A DNA stretch of 64,000 nt from Raffaelea ambrosiae (GCA_002778195.1 PCDI01000006.1:1307950-1371949); one strand, 5' to 3'; shown: positions 1 through 9,783, counted from the first letter of the stretch. The notes: generated by a model not told the origin, from the letters alone. A program made the numbers and translations.

Positions 1-473
1 ACGGCGCCCTCGCGGTAGCTGATGCGGTCGGGCAGCGGGAAGCACAGGTAGGCCGGGTGGTTCCAGCGGGTCTGCAGGGCGCCCTGGGCGGGCGGGCGGG
101 CGCTGGCGGAGCCGTTGAAGCGCATGTGCGGGCAGAGGTTGTAGCGGCCGGTGAGGCAGGGCCGGCACTGGCGGCAGGCGAGCTGGGGCTCGACGGCGAC
201 GCGGTCGCCCACGCGGAGGGTGGTGACGTCGGCGCCGACGGCCACGACCTCGCCGGCGGCCTCGTGGCCGAGCACGAGCGGGTCGCGGACGGTGTAGATG
301 CCGTTGCGGCCGTTCTGGTAGTAGTGCATGTCGGTGCCGCAGAGGCCGGTGGCGCGCGGCCGGATCTGCACCTCGTGGGGCTGGAGCGCGGGGGTGGGCA
401 CGGCCTCGAGCCGGAGGTCGCGGGCGCCGTAGAGCACGGCCGCCGTGTGTGTTGGGGCTGGCAAGGGGCCCAT
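1..473 (-). CDS. zinc-dependent medium-chain dehydrogenase, sorbitol/xylitol dehydrogenase-like (3' end outside window)
   Basis: The first 157 codons read leftward from an ATG at 473-471 and run off the window edge. The N-terminal GroES-like half of a polyol-type MDR is visible: catalytic-zinc motif GLCGTDMHYY, then GHE inside LVLGHEAAGEVV, then the structural-zinc cluster CRQCRPCLTGRYNLC. The downstream segment RYNLCPHMRF is typical of sorbitol, xylitol and L-arabinitol dehydrogenases, which oxidise polyols with NAD+ in the cytosol. The Rossmann half is missing, so the exact substrate cannot be assigned. No intron is needed in the visible part. The family is clear; the choice among sorbitol, xylitol and arabinitol is not. 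Confidence 0.85.
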   Translation of the reverse strand, partial: MGPLPAPTHTAAVLYGARDLRLEAVPTPALQPHEVQIRPRATGLCGTDMHYYQNGRNGIYTVRDPLVLGHEAAGEVVAVGADVTTLRVGDRVAVEPQLACRQCRPCLTGRYNLCPHMRFNGSASARPPAQGALQTRWNHPAYLCFPLPDRISYREGA

Positions 474-1012
474 GGGTGGCGAGACAAGCGGGTGCAGGAA
501 CGACAAGAGAAGCCAATGGATGAAACGAGTGAGAAGCGGGAACAAGTACAAGAGAACTGCCCATGGATGAAACGAGTGAAGAAAACAGACAATGAGTGTG
601 TGTATTTGTGCCTTCCCATGCCGCGCGGGGACAGCTTGTCGCTATGCCTGTTTCTGGCAAGCTGCCCTACGCACAGAAGAGACGCCGCATACGAATGGCG
701 CATCTAGCTTCCGTTTCCGTGGTCGATGTCGGGCTGTAGCAGGACGGCACTGACAAGCTGTGTTCCTATATTGGTCTAGTGGGTCTAGTGGACGTGCGGT
801 TATATGGAACCCAGGTTCCACCGTCCACGGTTATCTGGGACAGGCAAGAAGCACTAAAGGCACTGGCTATGTCTTGGCCGTATTGTCGTGGCTGTCTTGG
901 CAAAGCCCGGTTTCCACGAGTCCAATTGTATGCAGACCAGGAAAAAAAATATATACATTCTCGATTGCCTTTGTATGTCTGCTGCGTCGCCATGGATTCC
1001 ACACAAACGGAT
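474..1012. other. intergenic, upstream of the polyol-type dehydrogenase and downstream of the monooxygenase
   Basis: Both flanking genes are on the minus strand, so this holds the promoter and 5' leader of the dehydrogenase and the 3' end of the monooxygenase. I see no coding pattern or defined regulatory motif. Confidence 0.5.
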
Positions 1013-2647
1013 CTATTTCCATGCCCACATGTGCACACTGGGCAGGAGGGAGTGCCGCATAGCCAGCCACGACCCCTGGGCCAAGACGGCCACGGCACCC
1101 GTGCACAGGGCCGCCTTGGTCCAGGGCGCCATGGGCAGGCGGCCGGAGCCGCCGAGCCGGTCAAAGTCCTCCCAGACGGGCCAGTAGAGGTCCCACCAGA
1201 ACTTCCAGGTGGGGTCGTGGTAGTTGGTGGTGTTGCGGCCGTGGGCGTCGAGGTTCCAGTTGGAGCAGCCGGCGCCCCAGACCATGTTCTGGAGGCGCGC
1301 CTGGACGTGGTTGGCGTTGCAGGTCTCGGCGCTCTGCTTGACGTCGAGCACGGCAAAGGCGCCCTGCAGCAGCGGCCGCACGAGCGTCTTGACGATGAAG
1401 GCGGCCTGCGTCTCGTTGGTGAAGATGACCGAGTTGTGCGCCGGGAAGGCGTTGGGCCCGAAGACGATGCCAAAGTTGGGGAAGCCGTGCACAAAGGTGG
1501 CCTTGTACGCCTGCGCGCCGCGCGTGTCCTGCCAGTGCTCGTCGAGCGTCTGGCCGCCGGCGCCGACGAGCCGCAGCGGCGACAGGAACGCCTGGATCTG
1601 GAAGCCGGTGCACAGCACGACGGCGTCGACGGCGATGTTGTCGCGCTGGTCGGTGGCCAGCCCGGTGGGCGTGAAGCGCGCGATGCGCTCCGTCGTCAGC
1701 TCGACGTTGGGCCGGTGCAGCGCGGCCAGGTAGCCCGGGTCGAAGATGCGGCGCTTGCAGCCGAGCGGGAAGGCGGGCGTGAGCAGGGCCAGGTAGCGCG
1801 CGGGCGCGTGGTCGCGCATGTACGTCTCGGCCACGCGCTGGGCGGCCTGGCGCTGCCGCTCCAGCGCCGGCGTGCCCGTCATGTAGAGCGTGTGCAGCGC
1901 GTCGGTCGCCTGCCACAGCCAGAAGCGGAACAGGCGGCCGTACAGCGGCACGTAGCGGAAGCACCACTTCTGGCACCGCGAAAACGCCGCGTTGGGCCGC
2001 GCGTTGATCCACTGCGGCGACCGCTGGAACTGCACCACGTGCGCCGCCGTCGGGGCTAGCGCCGGCACCAGCTGCGCCGCCGAGCAGCCGTTGCCCACCA
2101 CGGCCACGCGCTTGCCGGCCAGGTCGACGCTGTGGTCCCAGCGCGCCGAGTGGAAGACGGGGCCGGCAAACTCGTCCGCGCCCGGGATCGTGCACGGCTT
2201 GGGCACGGAGATGGTGCCGACGCACGACACCAGCATCTCGGCCTCCTGCTGGAACGCGTGGCCGCTGGTGCGGTCGCGCAGGTCCACCCGCCACAGCGTC
2301 TTCTGCGCGTCCCACGTCGCCCCCAGCACCTCGGTGCGCAGCTGGACGTGGTCGGTGACGCCGAACTTGTCGGCGGTGTCGTGGAGGTACTGCAGGATCT
2401 CGGCCTGGTCGGCGAAGCGCTGCGACCAGTCCGGGTTCGGGTTGAACGAGAACGAGTACAGGTGCGAGTCGACGTCGCAGCCCACGCCGGGGTACGTGTT
2501 GAGGTACCATGTGCCCCCGAGGTCGTCCTCCCGCTCGTAGATGATAAAGTTCTTGTAGCCGAGCTCCGACCGCAGCTGGCATGCCAGGGCAATGCCTGCT
2601 GTGCCGCACCCGATCACGATCAGGCGGGGTTCGATGCGCGTGGCCAT
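1013..2647 (-). CDS. Baeyer-Villiger-type flavin monooxygenase
   Basis: Single-exon gene of 544 residues. The frame stays open upstream to 2803, but I start at the ATG at 2647 because the next residues lead directly into the FAD-binding fold. Visible motifs: FAD Rossmann GCGTAG (residues 13-18), the Baeyer-Villiger fingerprint FAGPVFHSARWD (160-171, FxGxxxHxxxW[P/D]), and the NADPH Rossmann GNGCSA (185-190). A hydrophobic stretch near residues 515-540 could be a C-terminal membrane anchor. The family inserts oxygen next to ketones or oxidises heteroatoms using NADPH, FAD and O2. The substrate is not predictable. It lies among other redox enzymes in the same 14 kb. Confidence 0.9.
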   Translation of the reverse strand: MATRIEPRLIVIGCGTAGIALACQLRSELGYKNFIIYEREDDLGGTWYLNTYPGVGCDVDSHLYSFSFNPNPDWSQRFADQAEILQYLHDTADKFGVTDHVQLRTEVLGATWDAQKTLWRVDLRDRTSGHAFQQEAEMLVSCVGTISVPKPCTIPGADEFAGPVFHSARWDHSVDLAGKRVAVVGNGCSAAQLVPALAPTAAHVVQFQRSPQWINARPNAAFSRCQKWCFRYVPLYGRLFRFWLWQATDALHTLYMTGTPALERQRQAAQRVAETYMRDHAPARYLALLTPAFPLGCKRRIFDPGYLAALHRPNVELTTERIARFTPTGLATDQRDNIAVDAVVLCTGFQIQAFLSPLRLVGAGGQTLDEHWQDTRGAQAYKATFVHGFPNFGIVFGPNAFPAHNSVIFTNETQAAFIVKTLVRPLLQGAFAVLDVKQSAETCNANHVQARLQNMVWGAGCSNWNLDAHGRNTTNYHDPTWKFWWDLYWPVWEDFDRLGGSGRLPMAPWTKAALCTGAVAVLAQGSWLAMRHSLLPSVHMWAWK

Positions 2648-3348
2648 GGCCGAAAAAGGACAGTGGTGCTGGTCTTGGCCTGTGCTTGTCGAGCGACCGT
2701 GGAAGACTGCCGGCCCGGGATGTGTGGCGGCAGTGGACGACGTTGTAGCAGCAAGGGGTATGGCTTCTTGTGGGCGCAATTGTTGTGCGCAGATATACGG
2801 CAAAGGCTGGCTGGGGAAAGACAGTTTTGCAAAGGAGTGCAGTTCCAGACAAAGTTATGTTCCTCTCGTCGGACACCTCTTCCTACACAGTACGGAATCT
2901 CCGCTACGGAGTGGCCACGATGCAGACGCGATCTCGGTTGTAAGACACGCTCCGGGTGGGAGAAAAAGTGTTCGAGGTGCTTGTCGAGCCCGTACAAGAA
3001 ACAGAGGCCGGCTATATGGTTTGCAAGGGGGAAAGCGCGGTTTTCTGCAGCTAGCTCGCGGGGAAGGAAAACATGTGCGGTCTCTGGTTGGGGGGTTGGT
3101 GTATAGATGGTCTCGGCATACACCCGAGGAAGAGAGCTGAACGAAGGCAACACTGCGCACGCCAATCGAACATGCCACTGGATTGACTGGGGAGCTACAG
3201 AAACCGAGTTCACATGATGAATCTGTGCTTGGGGAGTTGCTATCAGAAATTTGGTTCACGTAATTCGTTCTTTTTTCAAAAGGGGGAGATTTGCATAAAA
3301 GTCTGTCTATTTTGTCTGACGTCTCCATCACGACAGATGGATGGCACA
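2648..3348. other. intergenic, promoter side of the monooxygenase
   Basis: About 700 bases between two minus-strand genes. Short open frames exist but none shows family similarity or coding-like composition. It presumably holds the monooxygenase promoter and the 3' end of the SDR. Confidence 0.5.
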
Positions 3349-4259
3349 TTACTGGTAGTTCACAGCTGCTCCCCCATCCACAATCAGATGCTGGCCCGAT
3401 ACATACTGGGCCAAGTCGCTGAGGAAGAAGACGACCGGCTTGGCGATGTCCTCCGGCCGGCCCAGCCTTCCCAGCGGCACGCGGGACTCCATGACGGCAC
3501 GCTTCGGGCCGCTGAGCTCCTCCTTGTTGATGGCCGTCTCAATGGTGCCCGGGTTGACCGTGTTGAGCCGGATGCCGTACTGGCCCAGGGCCACGGCACA
3601 GCTGACCGTCATGCCCTGCACGGCGGCCTTGGTCGACGAGTAGTGGCACAGCGTAGACGACCCCAACGTCGCCGTGATGGACCCGATGGACACAATCGAG
3701 CCCCCCTGGCCCTGGCGGATGAGCTGTTGGGACACGGCCTGGGTGATGGCAAACGGGCCACCGTAGTTGACCGCCATGTGCTGGTCCCGCATCTCCGGCG
3801 TGACCCCGGTGAAGTCGGCAAAGGTGCAGATGCCCGCATTGTTGACCAGCCCATGGATCGCCCCAAAGGCCGCCACGGCCGCGTCCACGATGCTGCGGAT
3901 TGTCACGGATTGTCAGATGCACAGGTCGTCCCCTATCTGTCTCTCCTGCCCTGTTCTACGTACCCCTGTCCGGCGTGAGGATCGCGGACGTCGGCGGCAA
4001 CGTCGACGGCCTCGCCATGGAGACGCTGGATCGCCTCCTTCAGTGTCTGGATGTCTTTCTGGGACTGGTCGTCGCCCAGGTGGTGCAGCACGAGCCGCGC
4101 ACCTTGCTGGGCGCACTCGAGAGCAGTGGCGCGTCCGATGCCTGTTGCGCAGCCGGTGATGCTGCCGACGCCCGTTAGCCACGGCTCGCATGCCCAGACG
4201 GGTTCCCTGGATCGACAGATGACTCACGCAATCACCTTGTTTGCAAGCAGCCGTGTCAT
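3349..4259 (-). CDS. short-chain dehydrogenase resembling fungal L-rhamnose-1-dehydrogenase
   Basis: Three exons, read leftward: 4259-4228, 4161-3964, 3892-3349, giving 257 residues. Intron 1 has donor GTGAGT, a GCTAAC branch site and a CAG acceptor, and rebuilds the cofactor motif VIAITGCATGIG. Intron 2 joins phase 2 to phase 1. SDR hallmarks: TGxxxGIG, LVNNAG, catalytic Ser in SIGSIT, YSSTK (Tyr/Lys), and the C-terminal end VDGGAAVNYQ. The opening MTRLLANKV, the segment GQYGIRLNTVNPGTIETAIN and the C-terminus closely follow what I remember of yeast L-rhamnose-1-dehydrogenase (L-rhamnose to L-rhamnono-lactone, NAD(P)+). That specificity is an inference; a generic sugar or 3-oxoacyl reductase is the alternative. 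No other gene of the rhamnose pathway is recognisable here. Confidence 0.85.
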
Positions 4260-4600
4260 GGTCGAGGCAGTATGCAATCGCAGGCACAAATGTCCGATTC
4301 TTCGTCTGATCACCCAGAGGGTCTACATTGGGGCCTCGACTAGATATTCACACGGAGTGGCCACATTGTCGGAGAACCGGCAACATGCACGGGCAGGTTC
4401 GGCAAGCAGGTGGGATTGGTCTAAGCTAGGCCTACAGATGAAATTGTGGGGGGCGTTCTTCCCCGGCAAGAAGCCGGACGAGCACATAGCCGGAGGCGGC
4501 CAAGAACCCGGCCGTCCTGGGCCAAGCGCGCTCCGGTGCCACTGGACGTGGACGCGGGGCATTCGGGTCCAGAACGCAGAGCCAAGATGCCGACGTAGGA
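4260..4600. other. intergenic, upstream of the rhamnose-type SDR
   Basis: 341 bases between two minus-strand genes, presumably the SDR promoter. No coding pattern seen. Confidence 0.5.
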
Positions 4601-5183
4601 TCACGCCGAGTCCAGTGTGGCCATGCGGTCAAAGCTCGTGCTGAGAATCTCGACAATGTGATCCCAGGGGTCCTTCATGTACACGCAGGTGACCCCCGCC
4701 ACGGGGTGCACACTCTCGCCCTGGCGGCGGCCGCCGCCGCTGAGAATGCGCTGCACCAGGGACTCCGGGTCGGGGTCGGTCACGCAGATGTGGAAGAAGC
4801 CGCCGCGGTTGTACTCGAACGAGACGTCGTTCTTCTTGAAGCCCGGGTCGAGGAACTGGAAGACCTCGAAGCCGACGCCGTTGCCGGTGGCCATGTAGGC
4901 GAGCTTGACCTCGTTGAGGGAGTCGCCGTAGATGGAGAAGATGGGCGCCGAGGGCTTCTCGGAGCGCTTGATGTGGTGGATCTTGCCGCCGATGATTTCG
5001 AAGCCGAGAATCTCCGTGTACCATTGGGTGACGGCCTCGATGTCCGCCACGGAGACGGCCACATGGTTGATGGGGCGTGCGACAGTCTGCCTGGTCAGCC
5101 TCACGAGACACCACACAGGGATACCAACGGGGGAACACGGGACATGCTGCCATTGGGATGCACGCGAGACTCACCGGCGCCAT
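4601..5183 (-). CDS. VOC/glyoxalase-fold protein with a 9-nt first coding exon
   Basis: Two exons, leftward: 5183-5175 (only ATGGCGCCG) and 5086-4601, total 164 residues. The donor GTGAGT follows the ninth base; the acceptor lies after CTGACCAGGCAG, and the product begins MAPTVARPINHVAVSV. The longest uninterrupted frame would instead read through the intron (start 5116) and replace MAP with an unlikely leader. The fold is vicinal-oxygen-chelate: metal-ligand His in INHVAVSV, a second in FFHICV, and a Glu in DHIVEIL near the C-terminus, with VYMKDPWDHIVEI as in lactoylglutathione-lyase-like proteins. The substrate is unknown. It is divergent from the aldo-keto reductase across about 495 bp. 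Confidence 0.85.
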
Positions 5184-5678
5184 ATTGCACAGAATCTATT
5201 CTCAAATTGGCCGTTGTCAGTGCGGGTGCCAAAGGCCGTAGCGATGGTCGTCGGCAGCCAGCAGGAACTAGGCACGTTTTAATCTCGGGCGGTGCTGAAA
5301 AGTGGACTTCCTTTCCAGTGCTTCGCCAATGGGTGGGGGGTCCTCGGGTGGCTTTTCCATGGTCGCCCTGGCCAGAGCATCGCCATGGCACCATCCACCC
5401 CCCCCCCCCCAGTTTGCCTCCGGGTTCTGCAAGACACGGCTATATCAGACGCCACGATGGAATGACACCTTCAGAACATGGCAGCATCCCGGACCATCCA
5501 ACCCGACCCATCCATGGTCGAGAGAAACAGCCGTGAACGACGGCATATTCAAATGTGTACTGGCGACCAGCACGGGACGCTACTACCCCGCAATAAGTAG
5601 TTAATGTGCCATGGCCCACGGCCAAATCCAAGCTCTCGGATGGCAATTCCACAGCCACCGCCAAGGACCACCGGCACT
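5184..5678. promoter_or_regulatory. shared divergent promoter region (VOC protein / aldo-keto reductase)
   Basis: Head-to-head genes are separated by 495 bases. A run of 13 C lies at 5398-5410. No defined transcription-factor site is claimed; the regulatory role is inferred from gene orientation. Confidence 0.4.
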
Positions 5679-6838
5679 ATGGCGGAACCGGACATTCCTG
5701 TCTGCACCAAGACGTTTACGCTGCACAATGGTACGCCGCCGCTTCTTTTTCCCTGTCCGTGGACCCGCCCACTGTCCACTTTGGGTCCACACCCCATTGG
5801 CTAATCCTGTGATGCCTATGCGTATTAGGCCAGCGCTTCCCCGCGGTCGGTCTCGGGACGTGGCAGGGCGGGTTTGGCAGCGAGGACGCCGCGGCGCTGG
5901 AGGCGTCGCTCGTGCACGCGCTGCGCAGCGGGTACCGCATGATCGACACGGCGCAGTACTACGGGGTCGAGGCGGTGGTGGGCCGCGCCGTACGGCACAG
6001 CGGCGTGCCGCGGTCGGCGATCACGGTGGTGACCAAGTTCTGGGGCTGCTGGCACCACGACCCGGCGGCGGCGCTGCAGATCTCGCTGGCGAGCCTGGGG
6101 CTGGCGTACGTCGACGTGTTCCTGATGCACTGGCCGTGGGCGCAGACGCCGCCGCCGGCGTGCCGGCCGCTGCGCATCGACGAGAGCCCGACGTTTGTGG
6201 AGACGTGGCGGCGGATGGAGCCGCTGGTGGGGCCGACGTGCCGGGCGATCGGCGTGAGCAACTTTACGCCGAAGCTGCTGGACGTGCTGCTGGCCGAGTG
6301 CACGGTGGTGCCGGCCGTCAACCAGGTGGAGCTGCACGCGCTGAACCCGAACTGGACGCTGGTGCCGTACTGCCAGGCCCGGGGCATCCAAGTCGTGAGC
6401 TGGAGGTAGGTACAAGCGCCCAGGGAGTCGCATGGAGTCCCGCGACGAGGAACCGGTGCTAACCAACACAACAGCACCCTCGGCGGCGACCGCCGGAAAG
6501 ACGACAACCCCATCTTGACGCACGACCTCTTCCGCACCATCGCCGCGCACCACGGCTGCTCGACGGGCTGCGTGTCGCTGTCCTGGGCGGTGCAGCGCGG
6601 CGTGGCCGTGATCCCCAAGAGCAGCGCGCCGCGCCGGATCGAGGAGAACATCCGGCTGGTCACGCTGACGGCGGACGAGATGGCGACCGTGGGCCGGGCC
6701 GCGGACGTCATCGGCCGCCGGCGGCTGTCGGACATTATCGACGCCATGTACGTGACGATCGACGGGCAGCGCTTGCTGGGCGGGTGGTCGGTTGTGGACT
6801 TTGGCTGGGAAGACGAGCAGGGGAACTGGCTGGTCTAG
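5679..6838 (+). CDS. aldo-keto reductase
   Basis: Three exons: 5679-5730, 5829-6405, 6475-6838, total 330 residues. Splicing rebuilds NGQRFPAVGLGTWQ across intron 1 and VVSWSTLGGDR across intron 2 (branch CTAAC, acceptor ACAG). The catalytic tetrad of the AKR TIM barrel is visible: Asp and Tyr in MIDTAQYYG, Lys in VVTKFW, His in FLMHWPW. GVSNF and the cofactor-binding IPKSSAPRRIEEN are also present. The family reduces aldehydes and ketones, including aldoses, with NAD(P)H in the cytosol. The length is usual for the family. The specific substrate is not deducible. The VOC protein is divergent upstream and a minisatellite follows the stop codon. Confidence 0.92.
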
Positions 6839-6947
6839 GGGGGGCGGAAGACGTTTCCTAGGCGTTGGAGACGACTATTCACGGATGGACAAATTCAAAT
6901 TCAAAGTCACAATTCAAAGTCACAATTTCAAATTTAAATTTAAATTC

Positions 6948-7165
6948 ACAAGTACGAATTCACAAATTCAAATTCAAATTCAATTCAAAATTCAATTCAC
7001 AAGTACGAATTCACAAATTCAAATTCAAATTCAATTCAAAATTAAATTCACAAATACGAATTCACAAATTCAAATTCAAATTCAAATTCAATTCAAAATT
7101 CAATTCACAAATACGAATTCACAAATTCAAATTCAATTTAAATTCAATTCAAAATTACAGAACGC
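6948..7165. repeat. AT-rich minisatellite, 51/51/57-bp units with an internal GAATTC
   Basis: Units begin with ACAA(G/A)TACGAATTC at 6948, 6999, 7050 and 7107, so spacings are 51, 51 and 57 bp; the 57-bp unit has one extra AAATTC. The fourth unit degenerates near 7165. Within each unit AAATTC or CAATTC hexamers repeat again. A less regular AAATTC-rich stretch precedes it from about 6894. It fills the gap between the converging aldo-keto reductase (stop 6838) and Zn2Cys6 gene (stop 7174). Confidence 0.9.
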
Positions 7166-7173
7166 TGCAAACA

Positions 7174-9783
7174 CTAGGTATCAAACCAGGACACGGGCCG
7201 GTCGTCCAAGGCGGACGGGGCCGGCAGCAGCGCACCGCTCGGCCCGTCAAACAGATTGCCCAGCACCAGGTGGCTCTGCCACAGGTCGTAGCCCGCGGCG
7301 CAGACCGCGCTCTCGTCCAAGGCCGCGGTGCCCGTGGTCGTCGCGACGGGGGTGTCGTCGACAAAGGCAGCCACATCGGGGCCCGGCTGGTCCGGGTGGT
7401 CCGGGTGGTCCGGATGGCCCGGATAGCTGAGATGCATCGTGTTGGTGTACACGTTGTGTAGGAAGAGGGTGGTGTGGCCGCCGCCGTCGCCGCCGCTGCT
7501 GTCGTCCACGACGTTGCTGGGTGCGTGGTCGGGTGGTCCGCTTCCGTGGCCCGTAACGCTGGCGCTGGCGGTGCTGGCGGGGCCGCGGGTCGACTCCTGG
7601 GCGGCGGTGGCGCACAGCACCTTGTCGAAGAGCTGGGTGATCCACGGGCTGGGGTCCCAAAAGTCGCGGCTGGCGTGGAAGAGCATCTGGCAGTTGGACA
7701 GGCCCGACAGGCCCAGCTGGGCGACCATGGGCTGCGGGCTCTTGGTCTGCCGGTAGAAGACCACGGCGGCCATGAAGATGCCGTGGAAGAGCTCGTGCGG
7801 GGCCCGCAGCAGGTCCGACCGCGTCGTCACCACGCACGCCGCCGCCGCGATCTGCTGCGCGGCGGCCCGGGCGACCTCGTCCAGCGGCGGCGGCCGATGC
7901 GGCGCCGTCTGCAGGGGGTCCGCCGGACAGGGCAGATGGGTGAGGATGCGGTGGTGGTGGTAGAGGATGCAGAGGGTCGAGGCGAAGACGTTGGTGTAGC
8001 GGGCGGCGTCCTGCGACCATTCGAGCTCCGGGGGCAGCTGGGCGCGCCAGGCCTGCAGGGCGTGGGCCAGGCCCTCGGCCGTCTGCTGGGGATGGGTGGT
8101 GGTGGTGGTCGTCGTCGTCGTCATCGTCGGGCCGCGCATCGGATGGAAGCGCGCCATGATCATGTCGCGCAGGATGAGGATGAGCTTGGTGGCCTCGATC
8201 TGGTAGAGGTCGAAGCGGCTGCCGGCGGCCGGCCCGGGCGACGGCCCCGCGCCGTCGTGGACCAAGTCGTCGTGGACAAAGTCGTCGTGGACAAAGCCGT
8301 CGTGGACAAAGTCGTCGACGGTGAGCGGCTCGGCGTCGCTCTGGTCGAGGTTGACGCGGAAGGGCCGGCCGACGAGGGCAGCGCAGGTGGTGTCGCGGAC
8401 GACGAGCACCCACCACAGGCGCCGGAGCAGGCTGCGGTCGGGCGGCCTCATGTTGGTGGCGGCCAGCGACCGGTGGCAGCCGAGCCCCTCGGCCAGGGTG
8501 ACGGCGGTGCTGATCCACGCGTAAAAGTTCCAGTCGTGGTTCGGCCCGCCGCCCCAGAAGCTCATCATGATGGCCACCTGCAGCAGCACCAGCTTGTTGC
8601 CCTCGTAGCCGACGTCGAACAGCGCCTTGGCCTTGCGGTAGAAGCACCAGCGCGCCTCGCGCCGCGTCGCGAACCCGGCCCGGTGCAGCACGCGCGCCGG
8701 GCCAAACGTCACCGCCAGGAAGCACACCGCGTGCAGCAGGATCCACGGCAGCCGGCGCGCGCGGTGCTGCTGCAGCAGCTCGTCCCGGTGCACGATCGGG
8801 TACAGCGGGAACACCCGCTCCAGAAACACCCCCACCAGCGCGTCCCGCGTCGCCCGCGCCGGCGCCTCAAAGGCCCGCTTGGCCTCCAGAAACGCCAGCT
8901 CCTCGGCGCCCATGTACGGCGGGTGCTGCCGCGGCGGCGCCGAGGCGGCGGCGGTGGTGGTGGCCGTGGTGGTGGCCGTGGCCGTGGCCGTGGCCGTGGC
9001 GACGTGGACGTCGCTGCTGTGGCACGGCGGGCACGGCGGCCCGGGGTGGTGCAGCCGCGGCCGCGCGGTGCCGCTGAGGTCCTTGAGCACCATGGCCAGC
9101 GGGAACGACTCGCCCAGGTACGTGATCGAGCACTTGTCCACGACGTCCTCGCCCCGGGCCGCGCCCTCGAAGAGGGGGCCGATCATGCCCGCCCAGCTGA
9201 TCTCGCGGTACGCCAGGCTCTGCGCGCTGGCATCCGTGTGCGGCGACGGCGTGTCATGCTCCCCCCGGGCGCCGCTGTCCGGCGTGTCGTGCTCCTCCCC
9301 GGCGCCGCTCGCCGGTGTCGACCGCGTGCTGTCGTCCATCGGACGGCCGGCGCCGTCGCGAGCCGGCCGGTGTTGTCCCGCGTCTGGGTCGCCGCATGGG
9401 TGCGGGCTGTGGCCGCGCGGCTGGAGACGCGACTCGGAGGATGCCGGCGTCGTCTCCCATGTGCGTTCGCCGGATGGCTGTCGGACGGCCTCGTCGGGAC
9501 GATCCCGGACCGCAGCTGTCGCGGTCGGTGGCACGGGACCGGCCGCCGCAGCGCGTGGTTGCCGCGGCTTGCGCACGTAGATGCCCCGTCGGGATTGAAT
9601 CAGGCGGCATTCGGGCTCGTTCCGGGCCCGGCAGCGCGAGCAGGGCATGCCCTTCTCGCTGGCATCGCACTTGACGCGCTTTTCGTTGCAGCGCCGGCAG
9701 GCCTTGGACGCCCGGCATCGCGCGGCCGGCCTGGCCCGGGCTGGTGGCTCGGTCGAACGGGACGACGACGCGGCGTTGGGCAT
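7174..9783 (-). CDS. Zn2Cys6 transcription factor with fungal_trans domain
   Basis: Single-exon gene of 869 residues. The DNA-binding Zn2Cys6 cluster is C29-C32-C39-C48-C51-C59 (KACRRCNEKRVKCD, then PCSRCRARNEPEC), followed by a basic stretch. The middle region holds the fungal-specific factor domain, recognisable by VFPLYPIVHRDELL, MMSFWGGGP and LLRRLWWVLVVRDT. Low-complexity insertions are prominent: a Thr/Ala run, a poly-Thr run, HPDHPDHPDQ near the C-terminus, and a tandem VHDD(F/L) repeat (8255-8330). Such proteins act in the nucleus and often regulate neighbouring metabolic genes; its targets are unknown. It diverges from the butanediol-dehydrogenase-like gene across 1.1 kb. Confidence 0.92.
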   Translation of the reverse strand: MPNAASSSRSTEPPARARPAARCRASKACRRCNEKRVKCDASEKGMPCSRCRARNEPECRLIQSRRGIYVRKPRQPRAAAAGPVPPTATAAVRDRPDEAVRQPSGERTWETTPASSESRLQPRGHSPHPCGDPDAGQHRPARDGAGRPMDDSTRSTPASGAGEEHDTPDSGARGEHDTPSPHTDASAQSLAYREISWAGMIGPLFEGAARGEDVVDKCSITYLGESFPLAMVLKDLSGTARPRLHHPGPPCPPCHSSDVHVATATATATATTTATTTAAASAPPRQHPPYMGAEELAFLEAKRAFEAPARATRDALVGVFLERVFPLYPIVHRDELLQQHRARRLPWILLHAVCFLAVTFGPARVLHRAGFATRREARWCFYRKAKALFDVGYEGNKLVLLQVAIMMSFWGGGPNHDWNFYAWISTAVTLAEGLGCHRSLAATNMRPPDRSLLRRLWWVLVVRDTTCAALVGRPFRVNLDQSDAEPLTVDDFVHDGFVHDDFVHDDLVHDGAGPSPGPAAGSRFDLYQIEATKLILILRDMIMARFHPMRGPTMTTTTTTTTTHPQQTAEGLAHALQAWRAQLPPELEWSQDAARYTNVFASTLCILYHHHRILTHLPCPADPLQTAPHRPPPLDEVARAAAQQIAAAACVVTTRSDLLRAPHELFHGIFMAAVVFYRQTKSPQPMVAQLGLSGLSNCQMLFHASRDFWDPSPWITQLFDKVLCATAAQESTRGPASTASASVTGHGSGPPDHAPSNVVDDSSGGDGGGHTTLFLHNVYTNTMHLSYPGHPDHPDHPDQPGPDVAAFVDDTPVATTTGTAALDESAVCAAGYDLWQSHLVLGNLFDGPSGALLPAPSALDDRPVSWFDT
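8255..8330 (-). repeat. in-frame tandem repeat encoding VHDDF/VHDGF units
   Basis: On the minus strand the reading frame contains five consecutive VHD-type pentapeptides. The plus strand shows repeated GTCGTCGTGGACAAA blocks of 15 bp. The unit length is a multiple of three, so copy-number change would keep the frame. Confidence 0.8.

Noticed and set aside
2648..2803. N-terminal extension of the monooxygenase to an upstream ATG
   Set aside because: The added 52 residues are low in conserved character and would precede a dinucleotide-binding fold that normally lies near the N-terminus.
1161..2876. 571-codon frame overlapping the monooxygenase in another minus-strand frame
   Set aside because: Arg/Ala/Pro-rich shadow of the real frame, which carries all monooxygenase motifs.
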